A stretch of DNA of 64,000 nucleotides from Portulaca oleracea (taxonomy: Eukaryota; Streptophyta; Magnoliopsida; Caryophyllales; Portulacaceae): the NCBI GenBank assembly GCA_029582165.1, contig CM055886.1, forward strand, positions 22,940,669 to 23,004,668. The letters run 5' to 3'. Below the pieces are notes generated by a model. It saw nothing but the letters and a program-made list of their open reading frames with translations. It ran no database searches and was not told the origin of the DNA. The position numbers and the translations under genes are program-made. Positions 24,991 through 35,223 of this stretch are shown here, in pieces. Position 1 is the first letter of the stretch, and each line of letters begins with the position of its first letter.

Positions 24991-25436
24991 CTATACCTTC
25001 TGTAGCATCACCCCCACCAGGACCACCATCAGAACACCCATCAACACAAGAAGCCTCTTTCGAGACTTCTTGAGTACCCAAACTTGGTACTCTGCGTCGA
25101 TGAGTTGGCCCATTGTCTCCTTATGTTCTCTTCTCAGCTTGGAGATTTTCCTTGTGGTCTTTGACAATTCTGCAGCCAAGGTCGTGTTTCTGACAATGGC
25201 TGCCACAACATGGGTCAGGTTGTGCACAAGGGGTCATCAACCCAGTCGAAATACTCACACCCTTGGGGGTCGCCATGAAACCTGCATCGTGCAAACCTCC
25301 TCAATAGGTTCGATGGTGTCATAGACACCCGAACCACACAAGGAAGCCCACACAAGCAGGTCCTGTCCGTGTCTGAGTAACAAGGGCATGATTTGCTGGC
25401 CATAACCTGGGCATGGTCGACTACACCATCAGACAT
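24991..25436 (-). pseudogene. GRF-type zinc-finger, coiled-coil, membrane-anchor gene, frameshifted
   Basis: The minus-strand N-terminal part has the GRF zinc-finger pattern: a CPC..CLCG start, LLRRFARCRFHG, then CEYFDWVDD. After a one-base frameshift near 25,225 it continues as a charged coiled-coil (KISKLRREHKETMGQL) and a hydrophobic C-terminal helix (LLVLMGVLMVVLVGVML) that could be a membrane anchor. This architecture recurs in small plant proteins, often next to MULE transposases. The frameshift and the homopolymer C tract near 24,976-24,990 suggest a pseudogene or a sequencing error. The MULE transposase upstream is convergent with it. Confidence 0.6.
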
Positions 25437-25872
25437 GGTTATGGTGAAGGAGGGGAAAAAACTGAGAAATTTGTGGGCTTGAAGAAAAGGAAGATGAAGA
25501 GGAAACCCTAACGTTCGACTTTAGAGAGAGAGAGAAGAACTGACGAAGAGGAAGAAGAAGATGAAGATGAAATGGGGGTGGAAGGGTTTTTAAAGAAAGC
25601 TTTGAATTTCAACGGGTGTTGGTTAATGTACTAACCACACCATCATCGCCATCATTACAGTCATATCATGTCTAATCGTCATAAAAACACCACTTCCCGG
25701 TAAAAGATCACTCAAAGGGCATTTTCATCCGGTTTTCCCATTTTAAGGGTATTTTGTTAACAAAAAAATTTTCAAGGGCAATTTTGACATTTCTGCCAAG
25801 TTCAAGGGCAATTTAATCCGAGAACTCTTGTTTTGGGTTGCTTTTGATTATCGTAGTGGGTAATTAGGTGGG
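25437..25872. other. Upstream region of the GRF gene; possible transposon end
   Basis: GA-rich leader (25,490-25,570), then a stretch at 25,710-25,830 with repeated AAGGGCA(A/T)TTT words that looks like a transposon terminal region. Its partner end would lie left of the array, outside the window, so this cannot be confirmed. Confidence 0.35.
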
Positions 25873-26722
25873 CGTGGGTTTAGGGGCGGATTCAATATGG
25901 GTTCACGTGGGATTATGTGACCCAGCTTATAAAAAAACCAAAATTTTTTGGGTTTTATATATAAAACTGGCTAAAAAAATAAATGTTGTATCTGACAACT
26001 AAGAATTAGAACAACTGGAGTAGCTGAGTGGCACGCCCAGGTGAGGAAGAGCTTGGGGGTCACGTGTTTAAATCTTGTTGATCTAGTAAGCCCAGTTTTT
26101 TTTAATACAAATTTCGCATAAACCTACTGTTTTAACCGTCTGTTCACCTTCTCCTGTTCTCAGTTCTCGCATAGACACAGCCCATCAGCCGCGACCACCT
26201 GACCCACCGTTCTCTCAGCCGGTCAACCGCTAGCTCGATAAGTTGTATGTTTTATTATGATCAGTTGAAAATTATCTTCAAATTTTAGTTCAAATTAAGA
26301 TTAATTTATTCAATTTTCAATTCAGATTGGTTCGGGTGTGATTATGTCATATAATTCTTAGAAATATTACTCTTAATAAACTTTCTCTATCAAACTTGAA
26401 AATCTATCAATCAAACTTGAAAATTTATCTATAAAACTTGTCTATCAAATTTGAAAATTTATCTTAAACATTTATTTTGATAAATTTTGGTTATATAATT
26501 CAATTTTCAATTCAAATTTAGTTGAATTTGTCATATAATTCAAATTTAGTTGAAAATTTATCAAATGGTGTGATTATGTCATATAATTCAATTTTCAATT
26601 CAGATTTAGTTGAATTTGTCTATCAAACTTGAAAATTTATCTAGATAAGTTTTGTTATGTTTTATTTTGTTCAACTCTCTACTAATTTTCTATTAATTTA
26701 GAATGGTTTAAATATAATTAGT

Positions 26723-29487
26723 TTGAACGAAATTTGCTTGAATAATTGTTATTGTAGTCCTTTTTTTCAATTCAAATGGAAAGATGCTTCAACTAATCAA
26801 TCACGATTTCCTTCAAGTTCCGCCAATTTACCTTCAAGTTCTGCCAATTTCCCTTTGAATGAAGAAAGTAGGAAGCATAGTCATGAACCTGATCAAGCAA
26901 TCAATACAAATATTGATGAGGTAAATGGAGTTGATTTAAGTATCGTTCAAGCTGATCCAGCAGACAGACAACCTATATGTGAATATCATCCAGATGAACA
27001 AGATTTGGTGAGATAGGCTTATATTCTAAAAGGCCCTTATCAACCTCGAGATCATGATTTTCCTTAAAGGTTGATTTCTGGAATTAAACATCGTTTTAGG
27101 GAAGCTTGGTTTGATATGTATGGAAATTGGTTAGAATATAGTAAAAGAAAGGATGCAACCTTTTGCCTGTGTTGTTATTTGTTTAAGAATGAGTTTGAAA
27201 CTTCAAGTCATTTTGGTGGGGGCTCATTCACTTCTGAAGGATTTAGGAGTTGGAATAAGACAGAAAGGTTCAAGATGCATATGGTTGGGCCAAATAGTGT
27301 GCACAACAAATCTTTGAGACGTTTTGATGATTTTCATAACCAAAAACAATCTATTTGAGTTGTTTTTGACAAACAATCATAGCAAAGTCAGTGGGAATAT
27401 TACACTCGATTGAATGCTTCTGTTGATATTGCAAGGTTTCTTTTGTCCTCTGGATTGCCATTTCGAGGTCATGATGAAAATGAATTTTTAAGAAGGCAAT
27501 ATATTTTTAAGACTTTGTTAAAGTTTTATGCTAAAAGGAATGGTGAAATAGGAAGTGTTGCATTGAAAAATGCTCTTGGTAATAAAGAGATAACTTGCCC
27601 TGATATTCAAAGAGACATTGTAGAAGCTTGTGGTAAAGAAATTATCAAGGCTATTCTTAGGGAATTGCGGATGGATATTTTTCTATATTAGTGGATAAAG
27701 CACGAGATGTATCATGTAAGCAACAAATGGCTCTTGTTTTAAGGTTTGTTGATCAAGAAGGTGTCGTTGTCGAGCGTTTGGTTGGCCTTGTTTATGTTTT
27801 TGATACTACGTCCTTGGCATTGAAGAAGACCATTTATTTGGTGCTTTCTAATTTATCATTGAGTCCTTGTCAAATATGAGGGCAAGGGTATGATGCAGCT
27901 TGTAATATGCGGGGACATGTAAATGGGGTAAGGAGCTTGATTTTACAAGATTGTCCATCAGCACATTATATTCATTGTTTCGCTCATCAGCTTCAATTAA
28001 CTTTAGTGGCGGTCGCGAAACATCATAGTCATGTTGGATGGCTACTGGAAGCAAGGTTGTTAAAATCGGGATCCTGACTCGAATCCATGGGGTAGTTAGG
28101 ATCGAAAATTAACCATGTAGGATCGTGGATCGTGTATAAATATTAGAATCGTATCAAGGATTTTGGATAATAAAATTGTAGGATCGTAGATCAGGATCGG
28201 GATTTTGATAACTATGACTGGAAGTGGTGAACATTATGTTGAATGTGATTGGAGGTTCTTACAAAAGTAGAGATGCATTTCGAGAAAAATAAGCTGAAAA
28301 GGTTTATATATTACTTAGTCCATTAAATCATTTATTTATTATTCACTCCATGAATCTAAAGTTTAAATTCACTAATGTTGATTTTTTTTTTACCAAACTA
28401 AGGTTGAAAAGGCATTACGTCTGGGTGAGCTTCAAGCTGGGAGAGGTTTGAACCAAGAAGTTGGATTACAAAGACCCGCAGACACTCGTTGGGGCTCTCA
28501 TTTTAATACCTTCACCAATATTGTCCTCATGTTTGATGCAGTTCTTGATGTGATTGATGCTATTGGAGAACATGCAAATCTTGATGATGATAGGATTAAT
28601 GCCAAAAGTGCTTTAGATGGCATGCAGAAGTTTGAGTTTGTTTTCTTGCTACATGTGATGAAGTTGGTTTTAGGCATTACAAATGCACTTAGTCAAGCTC
28701 TACAAAGAAGAGATCAATATATTGTTAAAGCCGTGACATTTCTTGGTGGAGCTAAACGACAATTACAAACGACAAGAGACATGGGATGGGATCCATTGAT
28801 TGAGAATGTTTATACATTCTGCATGAATTATGATATAGAGATTCCTGCTATGGATGATTTTCATGTTGTTTGGGGGCAAAAAGTAAGCCGTAAAGTTTCT
28901 CAAGTGACAAATGAGCATTCTTATCGTGTAGAAGTGTTTTACAACATTGTTGACATGCAAATGCAAGAGCTTAATAGTCGTTTTCCCGAAACAAGTACTG
29001 AGTTACTTCTTGGTATGGCTTGTCTAGACCCGAAGGTACTATGGTCTGCCTTTGAGAAAGAAAAGATACTTCGAATGGTTGAGTTGTATCCAGAGGATTT
29101 TGATGCATTGGCCATTGACGCTTAAGCTGTGAACTTGATGTTATCTTTACTTTGCGTGATGATCCAAGGCTCATGGGCCTAGATGGAGTTGGTGAACTAT
29201 CAATGAAGTTGGTTCAAACGAAATTGGATAAGACATTTCCTTTCCTACATTCACTTCTGAAGTTGGCTTTTCTCCTACCAGTCTCCACTGCAATGGTTGA
29301 ACGTGCATTCTCCGAAATGAAGATTATCAAGGCAAGTTTACGCAACAGAATCTCGGACGAGTTTTTGAAAAACACTGTTATTACTTATTTTGAGGATGAG
29401 GTTTTTGAGAAAGTATCAAATGATGACATCATGGAATATTTTAAAGTCATGACACCTCGTCGAGGACAACTATCCAAAAGAAAATAA
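26723..29487 (+). pseudogene. hAT transposase pseudogene (TTF-type zinc finger, ZMYM1-like)
   Basis: Order: a Ser/Pro-rich N-terminus; a TTF-type zinc-finger region (27,071-27,350, with GNWLEYSKRKDATFCLCCYL); transposase core fragments (27,410-28,060, including YIHCFAHQLQLTLVAVA); after a MITE insertion, 28,448-29,125 (ADTRWGSHFNTF); and the hAT dimerisation domain (29,240-29,420, with VSTAMVERAFSEM). In-frame stops at 27,014, 27,356, 27,689, 27,877 and 29,123, together with the MITE, show that it is dead. An intron may cover 28,300-28,400, which has an AG-ended T tract. Confidence 0.85.
28044..28224. mobile_element. 165-bp MITE (28,052-28,216) inside the hAT transposase
   Basis: Imperfect terminal inverted repeats (CAAGGTTGTTAAAATCGGGA on the left; CATAGTTATCAAAATCCCGA inverted on the right) are flanked by perfect 8-bp repeats ACTGGAAG (28,044-28,051 and 28,217-28,224). 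The interior is full of GGATCG words. The 8-bp TSD makes it a hAT-type MITE, and it is younger than the hAT gene it splits. Confidence 0.9.
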
Positions 29488-31538
29488 TATTGTAAGTTTT
29501 CTAGTTTATTGTTTTGATTTTTTATGTTTGACTTTGAACCCGTTTAATTTCATTTCTGGATTTGCCACTACGTGCGTTGTATAGTTGATGTAAGGTAATT
29601 TAGAGGCAATTGTGATCTTGTCTTGGGGTTGAGGGTCACCGTGAAGTTGAGTTAGTCCTGTTGTTTTGGCTGGTTGGCTATTTGGCTATTGGTGATTTAA
29701 TTTGGATAAGGACAGTTGTGTTTTGTGTTTACTTCCATAGCCTTGCAGTGATACGATACGATTGGATTGGAGAGTGAGATTATACAGTAAACGTCGCCTC
29801 TGTTTAAATTAAACACTGGATCCTGGGTTTGAGGAGGCTTTTGAAGAGTTGTTCTCCTCACAATTCCGAGATGAATTACCGCCATCAGTGCTTGAACGTC
29901 TAGAACATATGAACCATCGTAGGGAAGCAATTTGGGTTTCCCGGGATTTTAAAGACAAGGGCAATCTTATGTTTAAGGCTTACGACTACCCGGCAACTAT
30001 AGACATATATGAAAGGGCAATCCAATTGTTGTGCGCAAGAGTTCCAGTTTGTAGCCAAGATGCTCAGCTCATGACTCAGCTGACAGTTAATCTCAAGTCC
30101 AATTTTGCGACGTGTTGGTTAAGGATGGAGTAATATGAGTTTGCGCAAACTCATTGTGATGTAACTATAAAGTTTGATGCTTACAATGTGAAAGCAGGCT
30201 ATAGAAGAGCCCTTTGTTTTTTTGCATCGGGGAATGGTGGAAAATACAAGGATAGATTTGCATATAACTCTTAAGTTTGAACAAACAACAAAATTGCTTT
30301 GAAAGAACTCAAGAAGTTGGAAGAGCAACATGGCTCTTCTTCAGATGGAGGTTGACTTCCATCCATGTAGCAGGTGATCAAAGGGTCTTTGATCCGTTAC
30401 GGAATCACCGGGGTCGAGTAGGAGGCATTGAGAACAAGTGTGGTAATTTGCAGTCGCCACATTGTGACATCCCTAACCAATCATGTCTAGAGGATGGGTT
30501 GAATTATAAGATAGATGATACCAATCCAGTAGAAGAGATGGGGAATGGGGTGGAAGATCGAGATGGGGTCCAAGACGAGCATGTAGGCATTATCGACACA
30601 AGTCAACAAAATTGATCTCTTTCAATATCATCAAAGATGATGCATCAGGATTCTGGACCACCTTGTGTCAAGGATGGAAAAATTAACGCCATGAATGTGA
30701 GTGATTTTGGTCATACTTCAATGGATGTCGATAAAAGTCAGTTGTTTAACATCTTGCAACAATGAAGTGGATGACAAATCCATGATTATGGAGGGATCAA
30801 ATTCTATTGATGACATGGAATCAAGTTCGGCTGGTACAGGTGAAGTTGGTTGTGAAAATGATATCATTGTTTTCTCATGTTCAAGTGAACCGGGCAGATC
30901 TCTGCAAACTTATAAGAAAATCTACCTTCAAATAGTGAATGGAAAGTATATGAGCTTTTCTAGCAGGAAACACCAAAGTTTTTTAACAATTTCGAAGGTT
31001 TCCACCTTTGGTTCTACGGTGAGTACCATTATGGAAATAGGTGAAAGGATGAACAAGCTAACTATTGTATAACCATGGCTAGATCACAGGACTTGATGCA
31101 TAGGAAGGATTATGAGGAGCTATGGGCTGACACTGATGACACAGAAAGTGTGAATTTTCATTCCCCACAAAATAAAGCTGACAATCTAAATCTATCAAGC
31201 ATCATGACTGATGATGTCATCAATTTTAACTCCCGGTCTCAATCCTGGATGAGAAAACAAGAAAAAAATGACTTGGAGGTACCTATCTTTTTGTGAAAAT
31301 GATTTCTAGGACCCCATATTTTGAAAACTAATTTTGAAGTCCCTTTCTTTATGTGTTAATAATTATCAGGACCCACTATTTTAATAAAAACCTATTAAAA
31401 GGGGTAGTAACTTTGTATATTTATTTTTTTTTTTTATAGAAAAGGGTATAAAACAAGGACCTTTTATGTAAAAATATGATTTTTTTTTATAAAGATTTTT
31501 ATTAAAACATGTTAAAATAAACACTCTTAACTCTTTTA

Positions 31539-32038
31539 TGTTGGGTTGAATGTGGAGACCAATTTTGGGTTGGTCTCTATCTCTTGGAGAGCAAGGTAGA
31601 AGAGTTTGAGTGGGAATCAGATTGTTGATTTGTTCCACTTCTTTTTTGTAATTCCTTTGCTGTAGGGACTCTATTAATCCTAAAATTGTGCCAGCCTTGT
31701 ACTATAAATAGAGCCTAGGTGCTAGGTTTATTTGTACAGCAATTGAGAGTGTTTCATCTTATACAACAAGAGATTGACCTGCAATCTCTGTGTCCCTGAG
31801 GGAGTTGTGTGAGGCTCATCTGTGAGTGTTGAGTTCTCAGGTTGTAACTCTAGGGAGGTTGTGAGAGATTGTGGAGGTCTGGGAATCTCTGAAACACTGT
31901 TGTAATCCTCTGATAGTGCATCGTTCGTGGTTTTTTCCCGGTTTGGGTTTTTCCACGTTAATTCCTTGTGTCGAATCTTTATTTATTTTTCGTCCTTATT
32001 ATTGTTTGTCTGCTAACTACGCCCTGAGAATCCTAACA
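31539..32038 (+). repeat. 5' LTR of the gag-only copia element
   Basis: 500 bp, TG..CA ends, TATAAATA at 31,703. Confidence 0.9.
31703..31710 (+). promoter_or_regulatory. TATA box in the gag-only copia LTR
   Basis: TATAAATA, repeated at the same place in the 3' LTR (33,801). The likely transcription start lies about 30 bp downstream. Confidence 0.55.
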
Positions 32039-32040
32039 AG

Positions 32041-32052
32041 TGGTATCAGAGC
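32041..32052 (+). other. Primer-binding site of the gag-only copia element
   Basis: TGGTATCAGAGC, complementary to the 3' region of initiator tRNA-Met, the standard copia primer site, two bases after the LTR. Confidence 0.85.
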
Positions 32053-32090
32053 TTTGGTTGGAGCGTGGTTGATCTGCAGACTGAGAAGCA

Positions 32091-33492
32091 ATGACAGGCG
32101 CTATTGTGAAGATTCCGGAATTCGATGGGAAAGACTACGCATGGTGGAGGATGCGCGTTGAGGATGTGCTCCGCCAAAAAGGTTGCATCTTGCGATGGGT
32201 GATAAGCCAAAAGAGATGGAAGGATGATCGGGAAGAGCTTGATGGTCGGGCATTCATGCAGTCGGTGGCAGCCGACGCTAGCTCGAACGTGGCTTTCAAC
32301 GTCAAAGATCGAAAACGACAAAAGACTCGCCGAGGCCTTGCAAAACACATATGAGAAACCTTCGGCGGTGAACAAGGTATATGTGTTACGTCGTTTGTTT
32401 GAATTTAAGATGCATGGGTCTGGTGATATGCATGATAGTATGAATGAGTTGAATATGATACTATCTAAATTAACCTCTGTGGGATTTAAGTTCGACGATG
32501 AGATGAATGCTAATATACTATTGGCTACCCTACCTCAGTCTTGGGAAAATTTCGTGACTTCTGTAACTTCTTCAACTAAGAAGGATGAGAAACTAAAGTT
32601 TGGGGAAATTAGAGACTTGGTCCTGAATGAAAGTATTCGCAGGAAAGATTACGATGTGTCTGAGTCTTCGGGGGATGCTTTGACTGTCAGGGGTAGGAGG
32701 AATAGTGGGAGTTCGGGTCGGGGTCGATCAAAATCTAGAGGTCGAAACATGGAGCAAGTGTTGTGTTGGAACTGTGGTGATAGAGGTCATTTTCGTAGGG
32801 ATTGTCCCAAACCTAAGAAGAGCAGCCATAATGACCAGGACTCTGTATATTCTGTTGAGGATTTTGGTGATGCCCTAACTGTTTGTGTTGACAAGTTAGA
32901 AGGGGGTTAGGTGATAGATTCGGGTGCTTCGTTTCACTCTTCGTCTAGCAAGGAGGCCTTTAGCAATTTTGTGAGTGAGAGGTTTGGCAGGGTTAGGCTT
33001 GCAAACGGTCACAACCTAAAGGTGCTAGGAAGAGGTGATGTGAACATTAAAACTTCTAAGGGTGGAACTTGGAGGTTGAAGAATGTTCGGTATGTCCCGG
33101 GTCTGACCAAGAACCTTGTATCTGTGAGTCAACTGGATGAGGAGGGGTTCACGACGAGATTTGAAGATGGTCATTGGAGGGTAACGAAAGGATCTCTGAT
33201 AATTGCAAATGGCAGGAAAGAGGGGAAGCTATATTCTGTCATTGATAACTCTAACATGTCGGTTCATGCTCGTCAAAGGCATGTTAGCTTCTCTGATGAG
33301 AGAAGGGTACCAGAAATGAGGAGGTTTCCGGTCGAGGCTACGGGAACTGATGGTCAGCCGAGGAACGCATCTAACCTGCACGAGAATGCGACAAGTTCAA
33401 CACGAGGTAAAATCCCAATCCAAAATTCCCTTAAGTTGTTGACGATGATGCGTATGTCGAAGTTGCAAGGGCATGATGGAGCCTGTTGCTAA
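32091..33492 (+). pseudogene. Copia Gag-protease fragment with frameshifts
   Basis: ATG at 32,091 opens the gag N-terminus (GKDYAWWRMRVEDVL). A frameshift near 32,310 moves to the frame read by 32,224-32,910, which holds the gag core and a CCHC zinc knuckle (CWNCGDRGHFRRDC) at about 32,764-32,806. A TAG at 32,908 separates this from the protease part, which has Asp-Ser-Gly-Ala at about 32,914 and the conserved VRYVPGLTKNLVSVSQLD region near 33,090. The remaining 3' coding region is short and unlike integrase. It could have supplied Gag in trans when intact. Confidence 0.8.
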
Positions 33493-33635
33493 AAGAGGAG
33501 TTGATGCGAGGTCAACTGGGACCTCTGTTGATCTTTGCTGAACAAGATCGAGATGGATGCACTAAAGGATTCGAGAAGGTGTTGAAGTGGTGATTGATGA
33601 TAATCGCGTTTACAATTGGTCTCCAAGTGGGAGAT

Positions 33636-34135
33636 TGTTGGGTTGAATGTGGAGACCAATTTTGGGTTGGTCTCTATCTCTTGGGGAGCAAGGTAGAAGA
33701 GTTTGAGTGGGAATCAGATTGTTGATTTGTTCCACTTCTTTTTTGTAATTCCTTTGCTGTAGGGACTCTATTAATCCTAAAATTGTGACAGCCTTGTACT
33801 ATAAATAGAGCTTAGGTGCTAGGTTTATTTGTACAGCAATTGAGAGTGTTTCATCTTATACCACAAGAGATTGACCTGTAATCTCTGTGTCCCTGAGGGA
33901 GTTGTGTGAGGCTCATCTGTGAGTGTTGAGTTCTCAGGTTGTAACTCTAGGGAGGTTGTGAGAGATTGTGGAGGTCTGGGAATCTCTGAAACACTGTTGT
34001 AATCCTCTGATAGTGCATCGTTCGTGGTTTTTTCCAAGTTTGGGTTTTTCCACGTTAATTTCTTGTGTCGAATCTTTATTTATTTTTCGTCCTTATTATT
34101 GTTTGTCTGCTAACTACGCCCTGAGAATCCTAACA
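33636..34135 (+). repeat. 3' LTR of the gag-only copia element
   Basis: 500 bp, eight substitutions from the 5' LTR. Confidence 0.9.
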
Positions 34136-34150
34136 TTTTATGATAATTTA

Positions 34151-34374
34151 AATGGTATCAGTTATCACAATCTACTACTTATACCTCAAAAGTTGTATTT
34201 TCTGTGGTTAGAGGCTCACCATGCTTAACAAAAAAAAAAAAAAAATTAAACTTAGCTAGAGAATTTTGACTGATATCTTAACGTAGTTGTGTTGGATCAT
34301 CAAATTATTAAAGTTATCATAAGCAAGTACAATTTTTGAGGTATAAATAGTTGATTGTGATAACTAATACCATT
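34151..34374. repeat. Small foldback (MITE-like) repeat within the MULE element
   Basis: 34,151-34,203 (AATGGTATCAGTTATCACAA...) is the imperfect inverse complement of 34,326-34,374. The spacer contains an A-tract. The TSD is unclear, so it may be a nested MITE or the natural centre of the surrounding foldback element. Confidence 0.6.
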
Positions 34375-34890
34375 AAAGTTATATATCATAAAGAGTTAAG
34401 AGTGTTTATTTTAACATGTTTTAATTAAAATCTCAAAAAATCCTATTTTGCATAAAAGGTCCTTATTTTAAACCTTTTTCTATAAATATAAAAATTTAAG
34501 GTTTCTATTAAAATAATGAGTCCTGATAATTATTGGCACATAAAGAGAGGGACTTCAAAATTAGTTTTCAAAATATGGGGTCCCAAAAATCCTTTTCACA
34601 AAAAGATAGGTACCTCCAAGCCATTTTTTAGAAAACAAGCTTTAAAGCATGATCAACTTTTTGCACGTAGTAGCAACATTATGAAAAAGAATAGAAACAA
34701 GCATTAAATGTCCTCTGACACAAGTAAGTTATCTATCAATAATAACTTTACCGTGAAATCTTCTTCATTTTGCAGGAAATTGGAGTATATTGGCGTTGCA
34801 GACAAGAAGAAACTTAAGAAGATAGACGACAGTATCATACCTCTGGTTAAGAAAAGACACTTCATAGGGAAGCGATGTAACACGGATTAA

Positions 34891-35223
34891 GGATTAAGAT
34901 TGTAATTTCGAGATTTATACTTCGGGCTTTGTTAAAGAATCTAATGTACTCTCATCCATCCCTTTTTAGGAATAATAATATGAACTATTTTGGCCAAAAA
35001 ATAAATAAATTATGTTCCACCCTTAAATCGGGCCCAACCGGGTCCAAATATTAGACCCGCACCCTATTGTTGACTAACGTCTGTAAATATTCGTTTCCAT
35101 TACAGCAGTCCACCTCGGTAGCTGAAACATTTGTACATATACCACACCAATTCTCAGACCCAAACAATCTCCAAAGATACCGCCGTGTAACTTGCAAACT
35201 GAGAAAATCCAAACTGACAATCA
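34891..35223. other. Intergenic/upstream region of the DHNAT gene
   Basis: AT-rich sequence after the TPR pseudogene, followed by about 130 bp of leader before the DHNAT ATG. No canonical TATA box stands out. An ACCCGGTTGGGCCC-like palindromic stretch occurs (reverse strand) near 35,028-35,045. Confidence 0.35.

Larger units (their letters stand above)
25873..29578 (+). mobile_element. hAT DNA transposon (25,881-29,570) with 8-bp TSDs
   Basis: The left end TAGGGGCGGATTCA and the inverted right end TAGTGGCAAATCCA form imperfect terminal repeats. The flanks are CGTGGGTT (25,873-25,880) and CGTGCGTT (29,571-29,578), an 8-bp TSD with one mismatch, as expected for hAT. Inside is a decayed transposase with a C-terminal hAT dimerisation region. 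Length is 3,690 bp including a 165-bp MITE. Confidence 0.85.
31534..34140 (+). mobile_element. Gag-protease-only Ty1/copia element (31,539-34,135) with TSD
   Basis: Two 500-bp LTRs (31,539-32,038 and 33,636-34,135) start TGTTGGG and end CTAACA. I count 8 differences between them, so the insertion is fairly recent. A perfect TSD TTTTA flanks it (31,534-31,538; 34,136-34,140). The primer site TGGTATCAGAGC follows the left LTR, and AAGTGGGAGAT precedes the right one. The coding part stops after protease, so integrase, RT and RNase H are absent: a non-autonomous deletion derivative. Confidence 0.92.
31253..34639. mobile_element. MULE-type foldback element (31,262-34,630) with 9-bp TSDs
   Basis: Long inverted repeats: 31,262-31,400 pairs with 34,500-34,630 (for example GGAGGTACCTATCTTTTTGTG against its complement), and a second block, 31,436-31,538, pairs with 34,395-34,490. 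The flanks are perfect 9-bp repeats GAAAACAAG (31,253-31,261 and 34,631-34,639). No transposase. Without the nested copia element (2,597 bp plus TSD) it would be under 0.8 kb. It sits in a coding exon of the TPR pseudogene. Confidence 0.85.
29818..34890 (+). pseudogene. TPR-domain protein pseudogene, split by nested transposons
   Basis: 29,818-30,250 encodes a tetratricopeptide-like region: an acidic lead-in, RDFKDKGNLMFKAYDYPATI (TPR helix pair), then YNVKAGYRRALCFFASG after a stop at 30,131. 30,330-31,252 holds acidic, Ser/Asp-rich frames without a recognised domain. The reading frame at 31,075-31,252 continues in phase at 34,640 once the inserted element and one TSD copy are ignored, and ends at 34,707. 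A spliced last exon (acceptor TTTTGCAG at 34,768-34,775; Lys-rich, ending TAA at 34,890) probably follows a short intron. I cannot name the gene. Confidence 0.55.

Noticed and set aside
24830..25324. Plus-strand ORF of 164 codons
   Set aside because: Antisense shadow of the GRF zinc-finger gene and its homopolymer tracts.
26011..26090. tRNA-like wording (TAGCTGAGTGGCA...GTTTAAATC) at the start of the hAT element
   Set aside because: No complete cloverleaf or CCA-adjacent acceptor stem; similar phrases are common in degenerate transposon ends.
28763..28966. Minus-strand ORF inside the hAT transposase
   Set aside because: Antisense shadow of the transposase frame.
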